Origin: Mesorhizobium sp. M2A.F.Ca.ET.046.03.2.1
Lineage (GTDB): Bacteria > Pseudomonadota > Alphaproteobacteria > Rhizobiales > Rhizobiaceae
NCBI RefSeq assembly: GCF_003952425.1
Contig: NZ_CP034449.1
Location: forward strand, 5,940,001-6,004,000
Direction: 5' to 3'
Length of the DNA stretch: 64,000 nt
This document shows positions 10,101 to 18,701 of the stretch, one piece after another. Position numbers and translations under genes: made by a program. A model generated the notes under the pieces. It did no database searches. It saw only the letters and a list, made by a program, of their open reading frames with translations, and had not been told where the DNA came from. Within the stretch, counting starts at the first letter, position 1, and every line of letters starts with the position of its first letter.

Positions 10101-10618
10101 ATCCGGCGCCACAGCATGTCGCGCCGGCCTCCGACGGCCAGCAGACGGGAACGGTGGCTTCAGATACGGGGCAGGCCGATACGGGTCAGGCCGATGCGGT
10201 GACCGTCAAGCCGGCGAAGCCCGCGAAGAAGGCTGAAGCCAAGTCGCAGTCGAGCAACACGCCCGCGGTGGTGCCGGTGGCGCCGGCGCGTCCGTCCGAT
10301 CAGCCGGTCGATATCGTCGGCGAGGTCAAGCCGGACCAGGTCGCTTCCATCGATCCGGCGGCGGCAGCCGGCGGCGGCTCGTGGTCGATGCAGATCGCCT
10401 CGCAGCCGACGGTGCAAAGCGCGCAGTCGACCTATCAGGATCTGCAGCGCCGCTACGGAAGCGTGCTCTCCGGCCGCACCGCCAACATCGTCAAGGCCGA
10501 GGTCGCGGGCAAGGGCACCTTCTACCGCGTCCGCGTTCCGGCCCATTCGCGCAACGATGCGATCGAGCTCTGCACCAGCTACAAGGCGGCGGGCGGTAAC
10601 TGCTTCGTATCGCGCTGA
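7136..10618 (+). CDS. Large SPOR-domain membrane protein
   Basis: A 1160-aa bitopic protein predicted to bind denuded septal peptidoglycan. Residues 1–770 are very acidic, low in complexity and rich in Ala, Pro and Asp, with repeated short blocks such as DDFDKAVASSLD, DFDSAVHMSLEDE and DDDFELSFRDAL; this part should be cytoplasmic. A basic RRRG stop-transfer edge precedes a single membrane segment at about 774–797. A Pro/Ala-rich periplasmic linker follows, and residues about 1081–1160 are the SPOR domain (SWSMQIASQPT ... TFYRVRVP ... GGNCFVSR). It sits between argS and nagZ, beside other cell-wall genes. The repeats could serve as a partner-recruiting array. Confidence 0.85.
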   Translation: MADRTPLKVADHNDIADDDPFAELTRIMGFDPRQPVRQPAPAAENATPANHAAEADDFDIDLEKELMGEFDSVEESASVAQQAAIHQISHEPAFESASAAVNDDKLTASFEQDFVFDDAADHADFAVVRAAEPEFAPEPHFAAEPEVAPEAHFASERFEPETQAAPEPEVAFDDDFDKAVASSLDIAPVEDDLSIDHEMAASLDQDFQLDHHEPADARQDAVEAMQAASEEAFDADFDSAVHMSLEDELSFESHEPEQHARAVESVEAHAAAPLISEDDFAGHFDQTPGDDINLGQDQDLQEPELSLADEPAPMVEAEAAHFAAEPGSAAPEPSAALTLDDDFELSFRDALNEEPQAPAVEPAAVLQPAEPAPVVAAPVPPVAAAPVPPVAAVEPAKPAASERSLEDELNALLGAMTARPMPTVKEPAPAPRLVAESASHAGGNTAADDLDWDLDERQPAQDRQDAQPADSDLDDLLANELDRQDFAASAKAEPSSAGPSAAEQDIDFDDDAFGAAFARSIEAEQAAAASARSPANSSEWMHPTPVEQTRSWSRSTPTAAPPVQASFAAQPAQAAPVQVAAPSAPLQMTAPAYRNEPAPDYSAHAKPAQAPMAAPQPRQHDEVPDVETVDVPERVVALADDLDIPELSFEEDQPAAAAYDDLDAEFASLLTDMNATEIASAPVQNRGYDDETYSAGFNGYDRRDLRAEAPAAPPAQASFAAANDYDADELPGSRPVSQADEFATDDLDYDPELEEAMAIPGLAEREAAQPRRRGMMIAGLVGAVVVLGGLGALAFSFGGKGGSEAPVIVKADNSPIKVKPENPGGAVVPNQDNKVYDAVAKGGGAAKPAEPVQQKLVNTTEQPVDLASKEPPPSRVVDLSPNDNDAAAGTDAAGNTSSALPGVEQAAVPESAQPAAPASAQPAAPAPKSEDRIAQVLQQDAANTANKNDVVAVAPRKVKTMMVKPDGSLVPREDPAPAAPKVAAAEPSDPAPQHVAPASDGQQTGTVASDTGQADTGQADAVTVKPAKPAKKAEAKSQSSNTPAVVPVAPARPSDQPVDIVGEVKPDQVASIDPAAAAGGGSWSMQIASQPTVQSAQSTYQDLQRRYGSVLSGRTANIVKAEVAGKGTFYRVRVPAHSRNDAIELCTSYKAAGGNCFVSR

Positions 10619-10636
10619 TCCGTCCCAACACCGAAC

Positions 10637-10669
10637 GCCGGCGCCGCCGCAAGGCCGCGCCGGCTTTTC
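10637..10669 (+). terminator. Intrinsic terminator after the SPOR gene
   Basis: GCCGGCGC and GCGCCGGC form an 8-bp stem followed by TTTT, 19 bases after the SPOR stop codon. Confidence 0.6.
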
Positions 10670-10750
10670 GTTGTGGACGGTTGTGAGCTTTGGCCAGTCT
10701 CAGGGCAGGGGTGATTCCCTTTGCTCGCTCAAAGCCTTAAGCTTCGGTCT

Positions 10751-11770
10751 ATGAGCGAATCAAAATCCATGATCCTGGGCTGCGCCGGGAAATCCCTCAC
10801 CGAAGACGAAATCCGCTTCTATCGGGACGAACGTCCCTGGGGCTTCATCCTGTTTGCGCGCAACATCGGCGAGGCGGCACAGATCCGCGACCTGGTGGCC
10901 GCGATGCGCGACTGCGTCGGCCGCCCGGAAGCTCCCGTCTTCATCGACCAGGAAGGCGGCCGGGTGCAGCGCCTGCGTCCGCCGCTGGCGCCGAACTATC
11001 CCGCCGGCGGCGCGCTTGGCGCGCTGTGGCGCGAGGACAAGGAAGCCGGCCGCCGCGCCGCCTGGCTGATGGCGCGGCTGCACGCCTTCGATCTTTCCCG
11101 CCTGGGCATCACCGCCGACTGCCTGCCGGTGCTTGACGTTCCGGTCGAAGGCGCCAGCGACGTCATCGGCGCGCGCGCCTATGGCAAGGAGCCCAATGCC
11201 GTGATCGAGCTTGGCCGGGCCTCGGCCGAGGGCTTGATGTCGGGCGGCGTGCTGCCGGTGATGAAGCATATTCCCGGCCATGGCCGCGCCTTTGCCGACA
11301 CGCATTTCGCGCTGCCGACCGTCGATACGCCGCTCGAGGAGCTCAGGCGGCATGATTTTGCCCCGTTCAAGGCGTTGAACGCGCTGCCGATGGCGATGAC
11401 GGCGCATGTCGTCTACAGCGCCATCGACCCCGACAATCCTGCGACGACGTCCGCCAAGGTCGTCGATCAGGTGATCCGCGGCGAGATCGGCTTCGACGGG
11501 CTGCTGATGAGCGACGACACCTCGATGAAGGCACTTTCTGGGGATTTCCCGACAAAGGCGGCCTCGATCCTTGCGGCCGGCTGCGATCTCGTCCTTCACT
11601 GCAACGGCGTTTTCGAGGAGATGTCGGGGATCGCCTCGCGCACGACGGGGCTGTCGGGCAAGTCCTTGCAACGCGCGGAGCGGGCGCTGACCTATATAAA
11701 GGATCGCGACGTCGCCGACGAAACGGCGATACGCGCGGAATTTGCCACCTATTTCGAAGCGGTGGCCTGA
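10751..11770 (+). CDS. nagZ: Beta-N-acetylhexosaminidase, glycoside hydrolase family 3
   Basis: A 339-aa cytoplasmic enzyme that removes N-acetylglucosamine from anhydromuropeptides during peptidoglycan recycling. It carries the NagZ signature KHIPGHGRAFADTHFALP, whose His and Asp act in acid/base catalysis, and the nucleophile region LLMSDDTSMKAL. The ATG at 10751 (MSESKSM) gives the expected N-terminus; a TTG at 10721 would add ten unrelated residues. It follows the SPOR gene and precedes scpA by 21 bases, suggesting cotranscription with scpAB. Confidence 0.95.
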   Translation: MSESKSMILGCAGKSLTEDEIRFYRDERPWGFILFARNIGEAAQIRDLVAAMRDCVGRPEAPVFIDQEGGRVQRLRPPLAPNYPAGGALGALWREDKEAGRRAAWLMARLHAFDLSRLGITADCLPVLDVPVEGASDVIGARAYGKEPNAVIELGRASAEGLMSGGVLPVMKHIPGHGRAFADTHFALPTVDTPLEELRRHDFAPFKALNALPMAMTAHVVYSAIDPDNPATTSAKVVDQVIRGEIGFDGLLMSDDTSMKALSGDFPTKAASILAAGCDLVLHCNGVFEEMSGIASRTTGLSGKSLQRAERALTYIKDRDVADETAIRAEFATYFEAVA

Positions 11771-11791
11771 ACCGGAAGGGACGAAAGGCAA

Positions 11792-12634
11792 GTGGCGGAG
11801 ACATTGGAAGGCAAGGCCGCGAAGGCCGCACCGATGGACCGTCTGTGGGCCGAGAACGACGATTCACGCCTGACCGGCGACCCATCCCTGGTCGTCGACG
11901 TGGCCGGTTTCGAAGGTCCGCTCGATCTTCTCCTGCACCTTGCCCGCAACCAGAAGGTCGATCTGGCACGCATTTCGATCCTGGCTTTGGCCGAGCAGTA
12001 TCTGGCCTTCATCGAGAAGGTGCGGGCGCTGAGGTTGGAGCTTGCCGCCGACTATCTGGTGATGGCGGCGTGGCTCGCCTTCCTGAAATCGAAGCTCCTG
12101 ATCCCGAAACAGCCGGGCGAGGAGGGCGAAAGCGGCGAGGAACTGGCGGCGGTGCTGCAATTCCGGCTGAAGCGGCTGGAAGCCATGCGCGACGCCTCGG
12201 CGCGGCTGGTCAACCGCAATCGCCTCGGCCGCGACGTCTTCGCGCGCGGCATGCCGGAAATGGTCATCATCGAGAAGCGCAACAGCTTTTCGGCCTCGCT
12301 TTACGATCTGCTCACCGCCTACGCGCAGCAGCGCCAGCGGCAGGCCATCAACAATGTGACGATCGCCCGGCGCGCCGTGTGGTCGCTGAAGGATGCGCGC
12401 GAGGTGCTGGCGCGGCTGATCGGCGCGGTCGGCGACTGGACGGTGCTCGACAGCTTCCTGATCGAGTATCTGGCGGCGCCGGAAGAGAAGCGCACGGCGA
12501 TGGCCAGTTCGTTCGCGGCGACCCTCGAAATGGTGCGCGAGGGCAAACTGGAAGTGCGGCAGGACCAGGTGTTCGCGCCGATCTATCTGCGCAGCCGCGC
12601 GCAAGGTGCAAAGGCAGTCGAGGTGGTATCATGA
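11792..12634 (+). CDS. scpA: Segregation and condensation protein A
   Basis: A 280-aa kleisin subunit that links the SMC heads and works with ScpB in chromosome condensation. The kleisin N-terminal block FEGPLDLLLHLARNQKVDL begins near residue 36, followed by AADYLVMAAWLAFLKSKLL. The C-terminal winged-helix part ends VRQDQVFAPIYLRSR. The start is GTG, 21 bases after nagZ; an internal ATG at 11834 is possible but would remove 14 residues. The stop overlaps the scpB start as ATGA, the usual translational coupling of this pair. Confidence 0.94.
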   Translation: MAETLEGKAAKAAPMDRLWAENDDSRLTGDPSLVVDVAGFEGPLDLLLHLARNQKVDLARISILALAEQYLAFIEKVRALRLELAADYLVMAAWLAFLKSKLLIPKQPGEEGESGEELAAVLQFRLKRLEAMRDASARLVNRNRLGRDVFARGMPEMVIIEKRNSFSASLYDLLTAYAQQRQRQAINNVTIARRAVWSLKDAREVLARLIGAVGDWTVLDSFLIEYLAAPEEKRTAMASSFAATLEMVREGKLEVRQDQVFAPIYLRSRAQGAKAVEVVS

Positions 12635-13386
12635 GTGAACGCGCAAACGCCTCAGTCATCCCGTTCAGGGTTGAGGATGAGCCGGAAGACGAGATGGCCG
12701 AGCAGGGTTCACTCGAAAACCCCGCCGAGCGGCTGCAGCTGTCGGAAGCGGTGCGCATGGCCGAGGCGATCGTTTTCGCCAGCGCCGAGCCGGTCAGCGA
12801 AAAGCAGCTTGCCGCGCGCCTGCCTGAAGGCGTCAACATCGCCGCCGCGATGGCCGATCTTCAGCAGATCTATGCCAAGCGCGGCGTCAACCTGGTGCGG
12901 GTCGGCGATGCCTGGGCCTTCCGCACCGCAGGCGACCTCGCTTTCCTGATGAGCCGTGACTCTGTCCAGCAGAGAAAGCTGTCGCGCGCGGCGCTCGAAG
13001 TGCTGGCGATCATCGCCTATCACCAGCCCGTCACGCGCGCCGAAATCGAAGACATCCGGGGCGTGGAGACCTCCAAGGGCACGCTCGACACGCTGCTCGA
13101 AACGGAATGGGTCAGGATGCGCGGCCGCCGCCGCACGCCGGGACGGCCGGTGACCTATGGCACCACCGACGCCTTCCTCGATCATTTCGCGCTGGAGGAG
13201 ATCCGCGATCTGCCCGGTATGGAAGAGCTGAAGGGCGCCGGCCTGCTCTCGACGCGCATGCCGGCCAATTTCTCGATGCCGGTGCCGCCAGCCGATCCCG
13301 ACGCGCTCGCCGAGGACGAGGATGAGCTGACCGATATCGACCTCGAGGAGCTCGGGCTGCTGACGCCGCGCGTCACGGAAGAGTGA
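12631..13386 (+). CDS. scpB: Segregation and condensation protein B
   Basis: A 251-aa winged-helix protein that dimerises on ScpA in the SMC–ScpAB complex. The core RMAEAIVFASAEPVSEKQLA, RAALEVLAIIAYHQPVTRAEIEDIRG and GRPVTYGTTDAFLDHF is intact. The ATG at 12631 overlaps the scpA stop by four bases; the same frame stays open far upstream inside scpA, but that part is only a shadow. The C-terminal 40 residues are acidic (DEDELTDIDLEELGL), a common tail in alphaproteobacterial ScpB. Confidence 0.94.
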   Translation: MSERANASVIPFRVEDEPEDEMAEQGSLENPAERLQLSEAVRMAEAIVFASAEPVSEKQLAARLPEGVNIAAAMADLQQIYAKRGVNLVRVGDAWAFRTAGDLAFLMSRDSVQQRKLSRAALEVLAIIAYHQPVTRAEIEDIRGVETSKGTLDTLLETEWVRMRGRRRTPGRPVTYGTTDAFLDHFALEEIRDLPGMEELKGAGLLSTRMPANFSMPVPPADPDALAEDEDELTDIDLEELGLLTPRVTEE

Positions 13387-13507
13387 CCTAAAGCGCGTCG
13401 CGATCTTTCAGGTTCTTTTCAGGTTCGCTCCACGCGCTTTAGGTTTTTGATTTTACGCATGTCTTTATCCCGAAACCGGTTCCCACTTTCGGGAGACATG
13501 CTTTTAG
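13387..13507. repeat. Intergenic palindromic element, type II, copy 1
   Basis: CCTAAAGCGCGT and ACGCGCTTTAGG form the outer inverted repeat (13387–13443). The shared string GGTTTTTGATTTTACG follows, then a second hairpin TCCCGAAA...TTTCGGGA and CATGCTTTTAG. A second copy with the same modules lies at 45279–45379. This looks like the abundant rhizobial mosaic (RIME-type) element. It fills most of the gap between scpB and tatA. Confidence 0.75.
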
Positions 13508-13682
13508 GGAACCGGCACAACTGGTCTAATAGCAAGGCCTGCGCGGATTCGTAGCAAGGCGCTCACGTCGAAAGTGCGTGACATCCGCTAGCCATTTTAT
13601 CAACTTCATTGCAGTTGTGTTTGAATCCCCGAGCGAAAACGCATAGATCATCGCCGAGGGAAAACATTCGAGAGAGATCGTT

Positions 13683-13901
13683 ATGGGTTCGTTTTCGATT
13701 TGGCACTGGATGATCGTGCTGGTCATCGTGCTTCTGGTGTTCGGCCGCGGCAAGATCCCCGAGTTGATGGGCGACATGGCCAAGGGCATCAAGAGCTTCA
13801 AGAAGGGCATGGCTGACGACGACGTTGACGACAAGCGTACCGTCGAGCACCGCGCCGACGAGACTGTTTCGCCGGGCAAGGAAAAGGTCAGCAAGAGCTG
13901 A
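13683..13901 (+). CDS. tatA: Twin-arginine translocase subunit TatA
   Basis: A 72-aa pore-forming subunit of the Tat pathway, which exports folded proteins. An N-terminal membrane helix (about residues 5–20, [17 protein letters not shown]) is followed by the hinge and amphipathic helix [20 protein letters not shown], then a short charged tail. The FGRGKIPE block is diagnostic of TatA. tatB follows after 82 bases. Confidence 0.95.
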   Translation: MGSFSIWHWMIVLVIVLLVFGRGKIPELMGDMAKGIKSFKKGMADDDVDDKRTVEHRADETVSPGKEKVSKS

Positions 13902-13983
13902 TCCGATTGTTGGTTTGAGCATGCCGTTGTACCAAAACCGCTTCGCATGTGCGGGCGGCGTGTTCTCGTCGGAATAGATTGTC

Positions 13984-14709
13984 ATGTTCGAAGTCGGTTG
14001 GAGCGAACTGCTGGTGATCGCGGTCGTCATGATCGTGGTCGTCGGGCCAAAGGATTTGCCCAACATGCTGCGCACCTTCGGCCGCACCGCGGCGAAACTG
14101 CGCGCCATGGCCGGCGACTTCCAGAAGCAGTTCAACGAAGCGCTGAAGGAAGCCGAACTCGATGATGTGAAGAGTTCGATCGACAGTCTCCGCAGCCTCA
14201 ATCCGATGAACGAGGTGCGTAAGCAGCTCAATCCGTTCGAGCAGGCCGCGGCCGATGTGCGGGCCGGCGTCGACACGATGATGAAGCCCAAACCGGCCGC
14301 CGATCCTGCGGCGCCGGCTGCAGACACGCCGCAACCCGCTGAGCCGCTCAAGAACGGCGCGACGGACATGCCCGGCGTCGGCGCAACCGAGCCCGCCCCG
14401 GCCGCTCCGACCTTCCCGGCCATGACGAACGCCTCGGTCACCGCCACGGTTTCGGATGCGCCTGTGGCGGCCAAACCGGCGAAAAAGACTGCGGTGATTA
14501 AGGCCAAGACGGCCGACGCTGTGGCGAAAACGGCAGCGGCATCGAAGGCATCGGCTGCAAAGGTGCCGGCCAAATCCTCGGCGCCGGCCAAAGCCGCAAC
14601 GGCTGCCGCAAAGGCCGCGTCCAAGGCTGAGGCAAAGCCTGCCGCGGCCAGGAAGCCTGCCTCCAAGAAGACGGCTGACACCAAGAAGACGGCGGGAGCC
14701 GCCAAGTGA
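13984..14709 (+). CDS. tatB: Sec-independent translocase subunit TatB
   Basis: A 241-aa subunit that, with TatC, binds twin-arginine signal peptides. The N-terminus MFEVGWSELLVIAVVMIVVVGPKDLP is the TatB membrane helix and hinge, followed by an amphipathic helix to about residue 70. Beyond residue 100 it is low-complexity, and residues 155–241 are a Lys/Ala-rich, histone H1-like tail (repeats such as AKAATAAAKAASKAEAK). The gene overlaps tatC as GTGA. Confidence 0.94.
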   Translation: MFEVGWSELLVIAVVMIVVVGPKDLPNMLRTFGRTAAKLRAMAGDFQKQFNEALKEAELDDVKSSIDSLRSLNPMNEVRKQLNPFEQAAADVRAGVDTMMKPKPAADPAAPAADTPQPAEPLKNGATDMPGVGATEPAPAAPTFPAMTNASVTATVSDAPVAAKPAKKTAVIKAKTADAVAKTAAASKASAAKVPAKSSAPAKAATAAAKAASKAEAKPAAARKPASKKTADTKKTAGAAK

Positions 14710-15572
14710 GCGTATCGGACAAGGAGCGGGAAGAAATCGAGAAATCGTCGGCGCCGCTGATCGAGCATCTCATCGAGTTGCGCCGCCGCCTGATCTGGTC
14801 GCTGGGCGGCTTCTTCGTCGCCTTCCTCGTCTGCTTCTTTTTCGCTAAGCGCCTGTTCAACCTGTTGGTCATCCCCTTCAAATGGGCAACGCAATGGGCA
14901 GGCCTCGACCCGCACAAGGTCGAGCTGATCTATACCGCGCCGCAGGAGTTCTTCTTCACCCAGGTGAAGCTTGCCATGTTCGGCGGCATGGTGATCGCCT
15001 TCCCGCTGATCGCCACGCAGATCTACAAGTTCATCGCGCCGGGCCTCTACAAGAATGAGCGCAGCGCTTTCCTGCCGTTCCTGATCGCGTCGCCCATCCT
15101 GTTCCTGATGGGCGCCTCGCTGGTCTATTTCTTCTTCACCCCGATGGTGATGTGGTTCTTCCTGGCCATGCAGCAGGTCGGCACCAACGACCAGGTGCAG
15201 ATTTCGCTGCTGCCCAAGGTTTCGGAATATCTCAGCCTGATCATGACGCTGATCTTCTCCTTCGGCCTGGTGTTCCAGCTGCCGGTGGTGACCAGCCTTT
15301 TGACGCGCGTCGGGCTGTTGTCGTCGCAGGCGCTGGCCGAGAAGCGCAAATGGGCGATCGTGCTTTCCTTCGTGGTCGCCGCGGTGCTGACGCCGCCCGA
15401 TCCGATGAGCCAGTGCGGCCTCGCCATCCCGACGATCATTCTCTACGAGGTCGCCATCTGGTCATCGCGCATGATCGAGCGCGCCCAGGCGCGCGACCGG
15501 CTGGCGCGCGAGCAGGCGAATGCGGACAGCTCTGTCGCCGGCGACAAGACGCCGGACGCGCCGTCCACCTGA
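14706..15572 (+). CDS. tatC: Sec-independent translocase subunit TatC
   Basis: A 288-aa polytopic inner-membrane receptor for twin-arginine signal peptides. Family features are the N-terminal IEHLIELRRRLIWSL segment, six predicted membrane helices, YTAPQEFFFTQVKLA, the LYKNERSAFLPF loop and the block AAVLTPPDPMSQCGLAIP. The GTG start overlaps the tatB stop by four bases. The cytoplasmic tail after residue 255 is hydrophilic. tatA, tatB and tatC form one operon, with serS 100 bases downstream. Confidence 0.96.
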   Translation: MSVSDKEREEIEKSSAPLIEHLIELRRRLIWSLGGFFVAFLVCFFFAKRLFNLLVIPFKWATQWAGLDPHKVELIYTAPQEFFFTQVKLAMFGGMVIAFPLIATQIYKFIAPGLYKNERSAFLPFLIASPILFLMGASLVYFFFTPMVMWFFLAMQQVGTNDQVQISLLPKVSEYLSLIMTLIFSFGLVFQLPVVTSLLTRVGLLSSQALAEKRKWAIVLSFVVAAVLTPPDPMSQCGLAIPTIILYEVAIWSSRMIERAQARDRLAREQANADSSVAGDKTPDAPST

Positions 15573-15672
15573 GCGGCGGCAAGGCAGGGAAATCGAGGCG
15601 GCGCTTATCCGCCGTCTTGCATCGATAGCCGATGCGGTTTACCCCCTCGGTCCTTACTTTTGAGGATCGACC

Positions 15673-16977
15673 ATGCTTGATATCAAATGGATTCGCGAAA
15701 ACCCGAAGGCCCTTGTCGAGGCGCTGGTGAAGCGCTCGTGGTCGGCTGACGAGGCGCAGTCCACGGTCGACGATCTGATTGCCAAGGACGAGGCGCGGCG
15801 CTCGCATCTCAGCGAATTGCAGGTCAAGCAGGAGCGCCGCAACGCCGCCTCGAAGGAGATCGGCAACGCCATGCGCTCGGGCGATGCAGCGCTTGCCGAG
15901 AAGCTCAAGGGCGAAGTCAGCGATATCAAGGCGTTCATCCAGAACGGCGAGGCGCGCGAGCGCGAGCTCGACAAGGCGCTGAACGACGCGCTTGCGGTGC
16001 TGCCCAACGTGCCGCTGGAGGACGTGCCGGTCGGCAAGGACGAGCACGACAATGTCGTCAAGCGCATCGTCGGCGAGGTGCCGACGCGTCCGAACTGGGT
16101 GAAGGAGCATTTCGAGATCGGCGAAGCGCTCGGCATGATGGATTTCGAGCGGGCGGCGAAATTGTCCGGCACGCGCTTCACCGTGCTGAAAAGCCAGTTG
16201 GCCCGCATGGAGCGCGCGATCGGCCAGTTCATGCTCGACCTGCACACGATCGAGCATGGCTATGAAGAGGTCATCCCGCCACTGATGGTGCGGGATGAGG
16301 TGCTTTTCGGCACCAACCAGCTGCCGAAATTCGAGGAAGACCTGTTCTTCACGCCGCATGGCGACGGTCGGCTTGGCCTGATCCCCACGGCCGAGGTGCC
16401 GCTGACCAACCTCGTGCGCGAGGAGATCACCGCGCATGAAAAGCTGCCTCTGCGCTACACGGCGCTGACGCCGTGCTTCCGCTCGGAAGCGGGCTCGGCC
16501 GGCCGCGACACGCGCGGCATGCTGCGCCAGCATCAGTTCTACAAGGTCGAGCTGGTCTCGATCACCGATCAGGAAAGCTCGATCGCCGAGCATGAGCGCA
16601 TGACGCGATGCGCCGAGGAGGTGCTGAAGCAGCTCGGCCTGCCGTTCCGCACCGTCACGCTCTGCACCGGCGACATGGGTTTTGGCGCGCGCAAGACCTA
16701 CGACATCGAGGTCTGGCTGCCGGGGCAGAACGCCTATCGCGAAATCTCGTCCTGCTCGGTCTGCGGCGATTTCCAGGCCAGGCGCATGGATGCCCGCTAC
16801 AAGGACAAGGACGGCAGGGGCAACCGCTTCGTTCACACGCTCAATGGTTCGGGTACCGCCGTCGGCCGCGCTCTCATAGCTGTCATCGAAAACTACCAGA
16901 ATGAGGATGGCAGCGTAACCATTCCTGAAGTGCTGCGGCCTTACATGGGTGGTCTCGCCAAGATCGAAGCGAAGTGA
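15673..16977 (+). CDS. serS: Seryl-tRNA synthetase
   Basis: A 434-aa class II synthetase charging tRNA-Ser. The N-terminal antiparallel coiled-coil arm (about residues 25–110) begins [18 protein letters not shown]. Class II motif 2 is at [21 protein letters not shown], and motif 3 is [18 protein letters not shown]. Length is normal. serS, surE and pcm follow each other with gaps of at most a few bases, apart from the repeat ladder before pcm. Confidence 0.97.
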   Translation: MLDIKWIRENPKALVEALVKRSWSADEAQSTVDDLIAKDEARRSHLSELQVKQERRNAASKEIGNAMRSGDAALAEKLKGEVSDIKAFIQNGEARERELDKALNDALAVLPNVPLEDVPVGKDEHDNVVKRIVGEVPTRPNWVKEHFEIGEALGMMDFERAAKLSGTRFTVLKSQLARMERAIGQFMLDLHTIEHGYEEVIPPLMVRDEVLFGTNQLPKFEEDLFFTPHGDGRLGLIPTAEVPLTNLVREEITAHEKLPLRYTALTPCFRSEAGSAGRDTRGMLRQHQFYKVELVSITDQESSIAEHERMTRCAEEVLKQLGLPFRTVTLCTGDMGFGARKTYDIEVWLPGQNAYREISSCSVCGDFQARRMDARYKDKDGRGNRFVHTLNGSGTAVGRALIAVIENYQNEDGSVTIPEVLRPYMGGLAKIEAK

Positions 16978-16981
16978 ACGC

Positions 16982-17740
16982 ATGCGCATTCTTCTGACCA
17001 ACGATGACGGCATCCACGCCGAAGGGCTGGCGTCGCTCGAACGCATCGCCCGCACGCTGTCGGACGACGTGTGGGTGGTGGCGCCCGAGCAGGACCAGTC
17101 CGGTTACGCGCATTCGCTGTCGATTTCGGAGCCGCTTCGGCTGCGCAAAATCGGCGAGAAACATTACGCGGTGCGCGGCACGCCGACCGACTGCGTCATC
17201 ATGGGTACGAAGAAGATCCTGCCCGGACCGCCGGACCTGATCCTGTCCGGCGTCAATTCCGGCGCCAACATTGCTGATGATGTCACCTATTCCGGCACCG
17301 TTGCAGGCGCCATGGAAGGCGCGCTGCTCGGCGTGCGCTCGATCGCGGTCAGCCAGGCTTATTCCTATGTCGGCGAGGATCGCGTGGTTCCTTACGAGAC
17401 GACCGAGTCGCTGGCGCCGGCGCTGTTGAAGCGACTGGTGGAAACGCCGCTGCCGGACGGCGTGCTGCTCAACGTCAATTTTCCGAACTGCGCTCCCGAC
17501 GAAGTGGAGGGCACCGTCGTCACCTCGCAGGGCAAGCTGGTGCACAGCCTCTGGGTCGATGAGCGGCGCGACGGACGCGGCCTGCCTTACTACTGGCTGC
17601 GCTTCGGCCGCGAGCCGGTCGAAGGCAAGAAGGGCACGGACCTCTACGCGCTGCGCAACCGGCTGGTGTCGGTGACGCCGCTGCAGCTCGACCTCACCGC
17701 CCATGAGCTCCGCGACCAACTGACCAAGGCGCTGTCATGA
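16982..17740 (+). CDS. surE: 5'-nucleotidase SurE
   Basis: A 252-aa metal-dependent nucleoside monophosphatase linked to stationary-phase survival. The N-terminal metal site [15 protein letters not shown] and the [22 protein letters not shown] block are complete. The ATG at 16982 is four bases after the serS stop; an in-frame GTG at 16949 lies inside serS and is unlikely. The stop codon forms an ATGA with the first unit of the 17-bp repeat ladder that leads to pcm, its usual partner. Confidence 0.95.
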   Translation: MRILLTNDDGIHAEGLASLERIARTLSDDVWVVAPEQDQSGYAHSLSISEPLRLRKIGEKHYAVRGTPTDCVIMGTKKILPGPPDLILSGVNSGANIADDVTYSGTVAGAMEGALLGVRSIAVSQAYSYVGEDRVVPYETTESLAPALLKRLVETPLPDGVLLNVNFPNCAPDEVEGTVVTSQGKLVHSLWVDERRDGRGLPYYWLRFGREPVEGKKGTDLYALRNRLVSVTPLQLDLTAHELRDQLTKALS

Positions 17741-17804
17741 ACATGGCATCGGTATGAACACGGTTTTGGCATGAACGTGGTTTTGGCATGAACACAGGCC
17801 TCGA
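17737..17804 (+). repeat. 17-bp tandem repeat ladder of overlapping mini-ORFs before pcm
   Basis: Three successive 17-base units begin at 17737, 17754 and 17771, and the real pcm start at 17788 begins a fourth. Each unit starts ATGAAC. Units 2 and 3 differ at two bases. Since 17 is not a multiple of three, each unit's frame ends in TGA overlapping the next ATG. This gives peptides MNMASV, MNTVLA and MNVVLA before the true pcm frame. The first ATG overlaps the surE stop. Confidence 0.85.
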
Positions 17805-18441
17805 CGACCGCGAGGATTTCGCCGCTTTCCTGCTCAGGCTGCGGGGCAGGGGCACGGCGCCCAAGGCGCTGGTCGCGGCCTTCGAGGCGACGCCTCGGCG
17901 CGGCTTCCTGTCGGCCCAGTTCCACGCGCTCGCCTGGTCGGACGGCATGCTGCCGATCGAATGCGGCGAGGCGATCGAGGGCGCCGATTTGCAGGCAGCC
18001 GTGATTGCCGCGCTGCACATCGAGCCGGGCAACCGCGTGCTCGAGATCGGCACCGGCTCGGGCTACACGGCAGCGGTCATGTCGCGGCTTGCCGCGCGCG
18101 TCATCACCATCGACCGCTATAAGACCCTCACCGAGCAGGCAAAGCAGCGCTTCGAGGCGCTTGCCATCAGCAACGTCATCGTCCGCCAGACCGACGGTTC
18201 CAACGGCCTGCCCAATGAAGGGCCGTTCGACCGCATCGTCGCTTGGGCGGCCTTCGACAGCCTGCCGCGCTTCCTGCTCGACCAATTGTCGAGCGGCGGC
18301 ATCGTCATCGCGCCGATCGGCCCTGAAGAAGGCGAGCAGGTGCTGGCCAAGCTCACCAAGGTTGGCAGCCGCTTCGAGCGCGAGGACATCGGCATGGTCA
18401 GGCTGCAGCCGATCCTGCGTAGCGTCGCGGCGGTGATCTAG
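17788..18441 (+). CDS. pcm: Protein-L-isoaspartate O-methyltransferase
   Basis: A 217-aa SAM-dependent repair enzyme that methylates isoaspartyl residues in damaged proteins. The SAM site VLEIGTGSGYTAAVMSRLA is near residue 80, preceded by the family block ALAWSDGMLPIECGEAI. The ATG at 17788 is the last of four evenly spaced ATGs in the 17-bp ladder and the only one with a long open frame. Pairing with surE is conserved in many proteobacteria. Confidence 0.94.
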   Translation: MNTGLDDREDFAAFLLRLRGRGTAPKALVAAFEATPRRGFLSAQFHALAWSDGMLPIECGEAIEGADLQAAVIAALHIEPGNRVLEIGTGSGYTAAVMSRLAARVITIDRYKTLTEQAKQRFEALAISNVIVRQTDGSNGLPNEGPFDRIVAWAAFDSLPRFLLDQLSSGGIVIAPIGPEEGEQVLAKLTKVGSRFEREDIGMVRLQPILRSVAAVI

Positions 18442-18451
18442 GGGCGGGGCC

Positions 18452-18580
18452 GATATTCAGGTGAGCCCGGTCTGCGAACGGTGGTCTCCTGCGCTTCCGG
18501 TGCTCACGTACTGCTAGTACGCTCCGCTCCGGTTCTCGGACACCACCATTCTCGACTCGGGCTGACCTGAATCTCTGCCC
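18452..18580. repeat. Intergenic palindromic element, type I, copy 2
   Basis: The ends GGGGC...ATTCAGGT and ACCTGAATCTCTGCCCC are inverted repeats. The interior holds CTCACGTACT-gct-AGTACG and CTCCGCTCCGGTTCTCGGA, shared with the copy at 2409–2593. It is shorter than copy 1, about 129 bp. It lies between pcm and the LysM/M23 gene. Confidence 0.7.
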
Positions 18581-18701
18581 CGGCCCGCGGCCCGAAATGT
18601 TTTAAGAAAATTTTCGTCGGATTCTAAGGGGTTAACCCGGCAGTAACATTAACGCGCTTTAATCAGGGCCAGTTTGTACCGGGTCTGTGCGGGTTAGTGC
18701 G

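Noticed and set aside
11845..12630. In-frame extension of scpB upstream to 11845
   Set aside because: It lies wholly inside scpA in another frame; the ATGA overlap at 12631 gives the natural scpB start.
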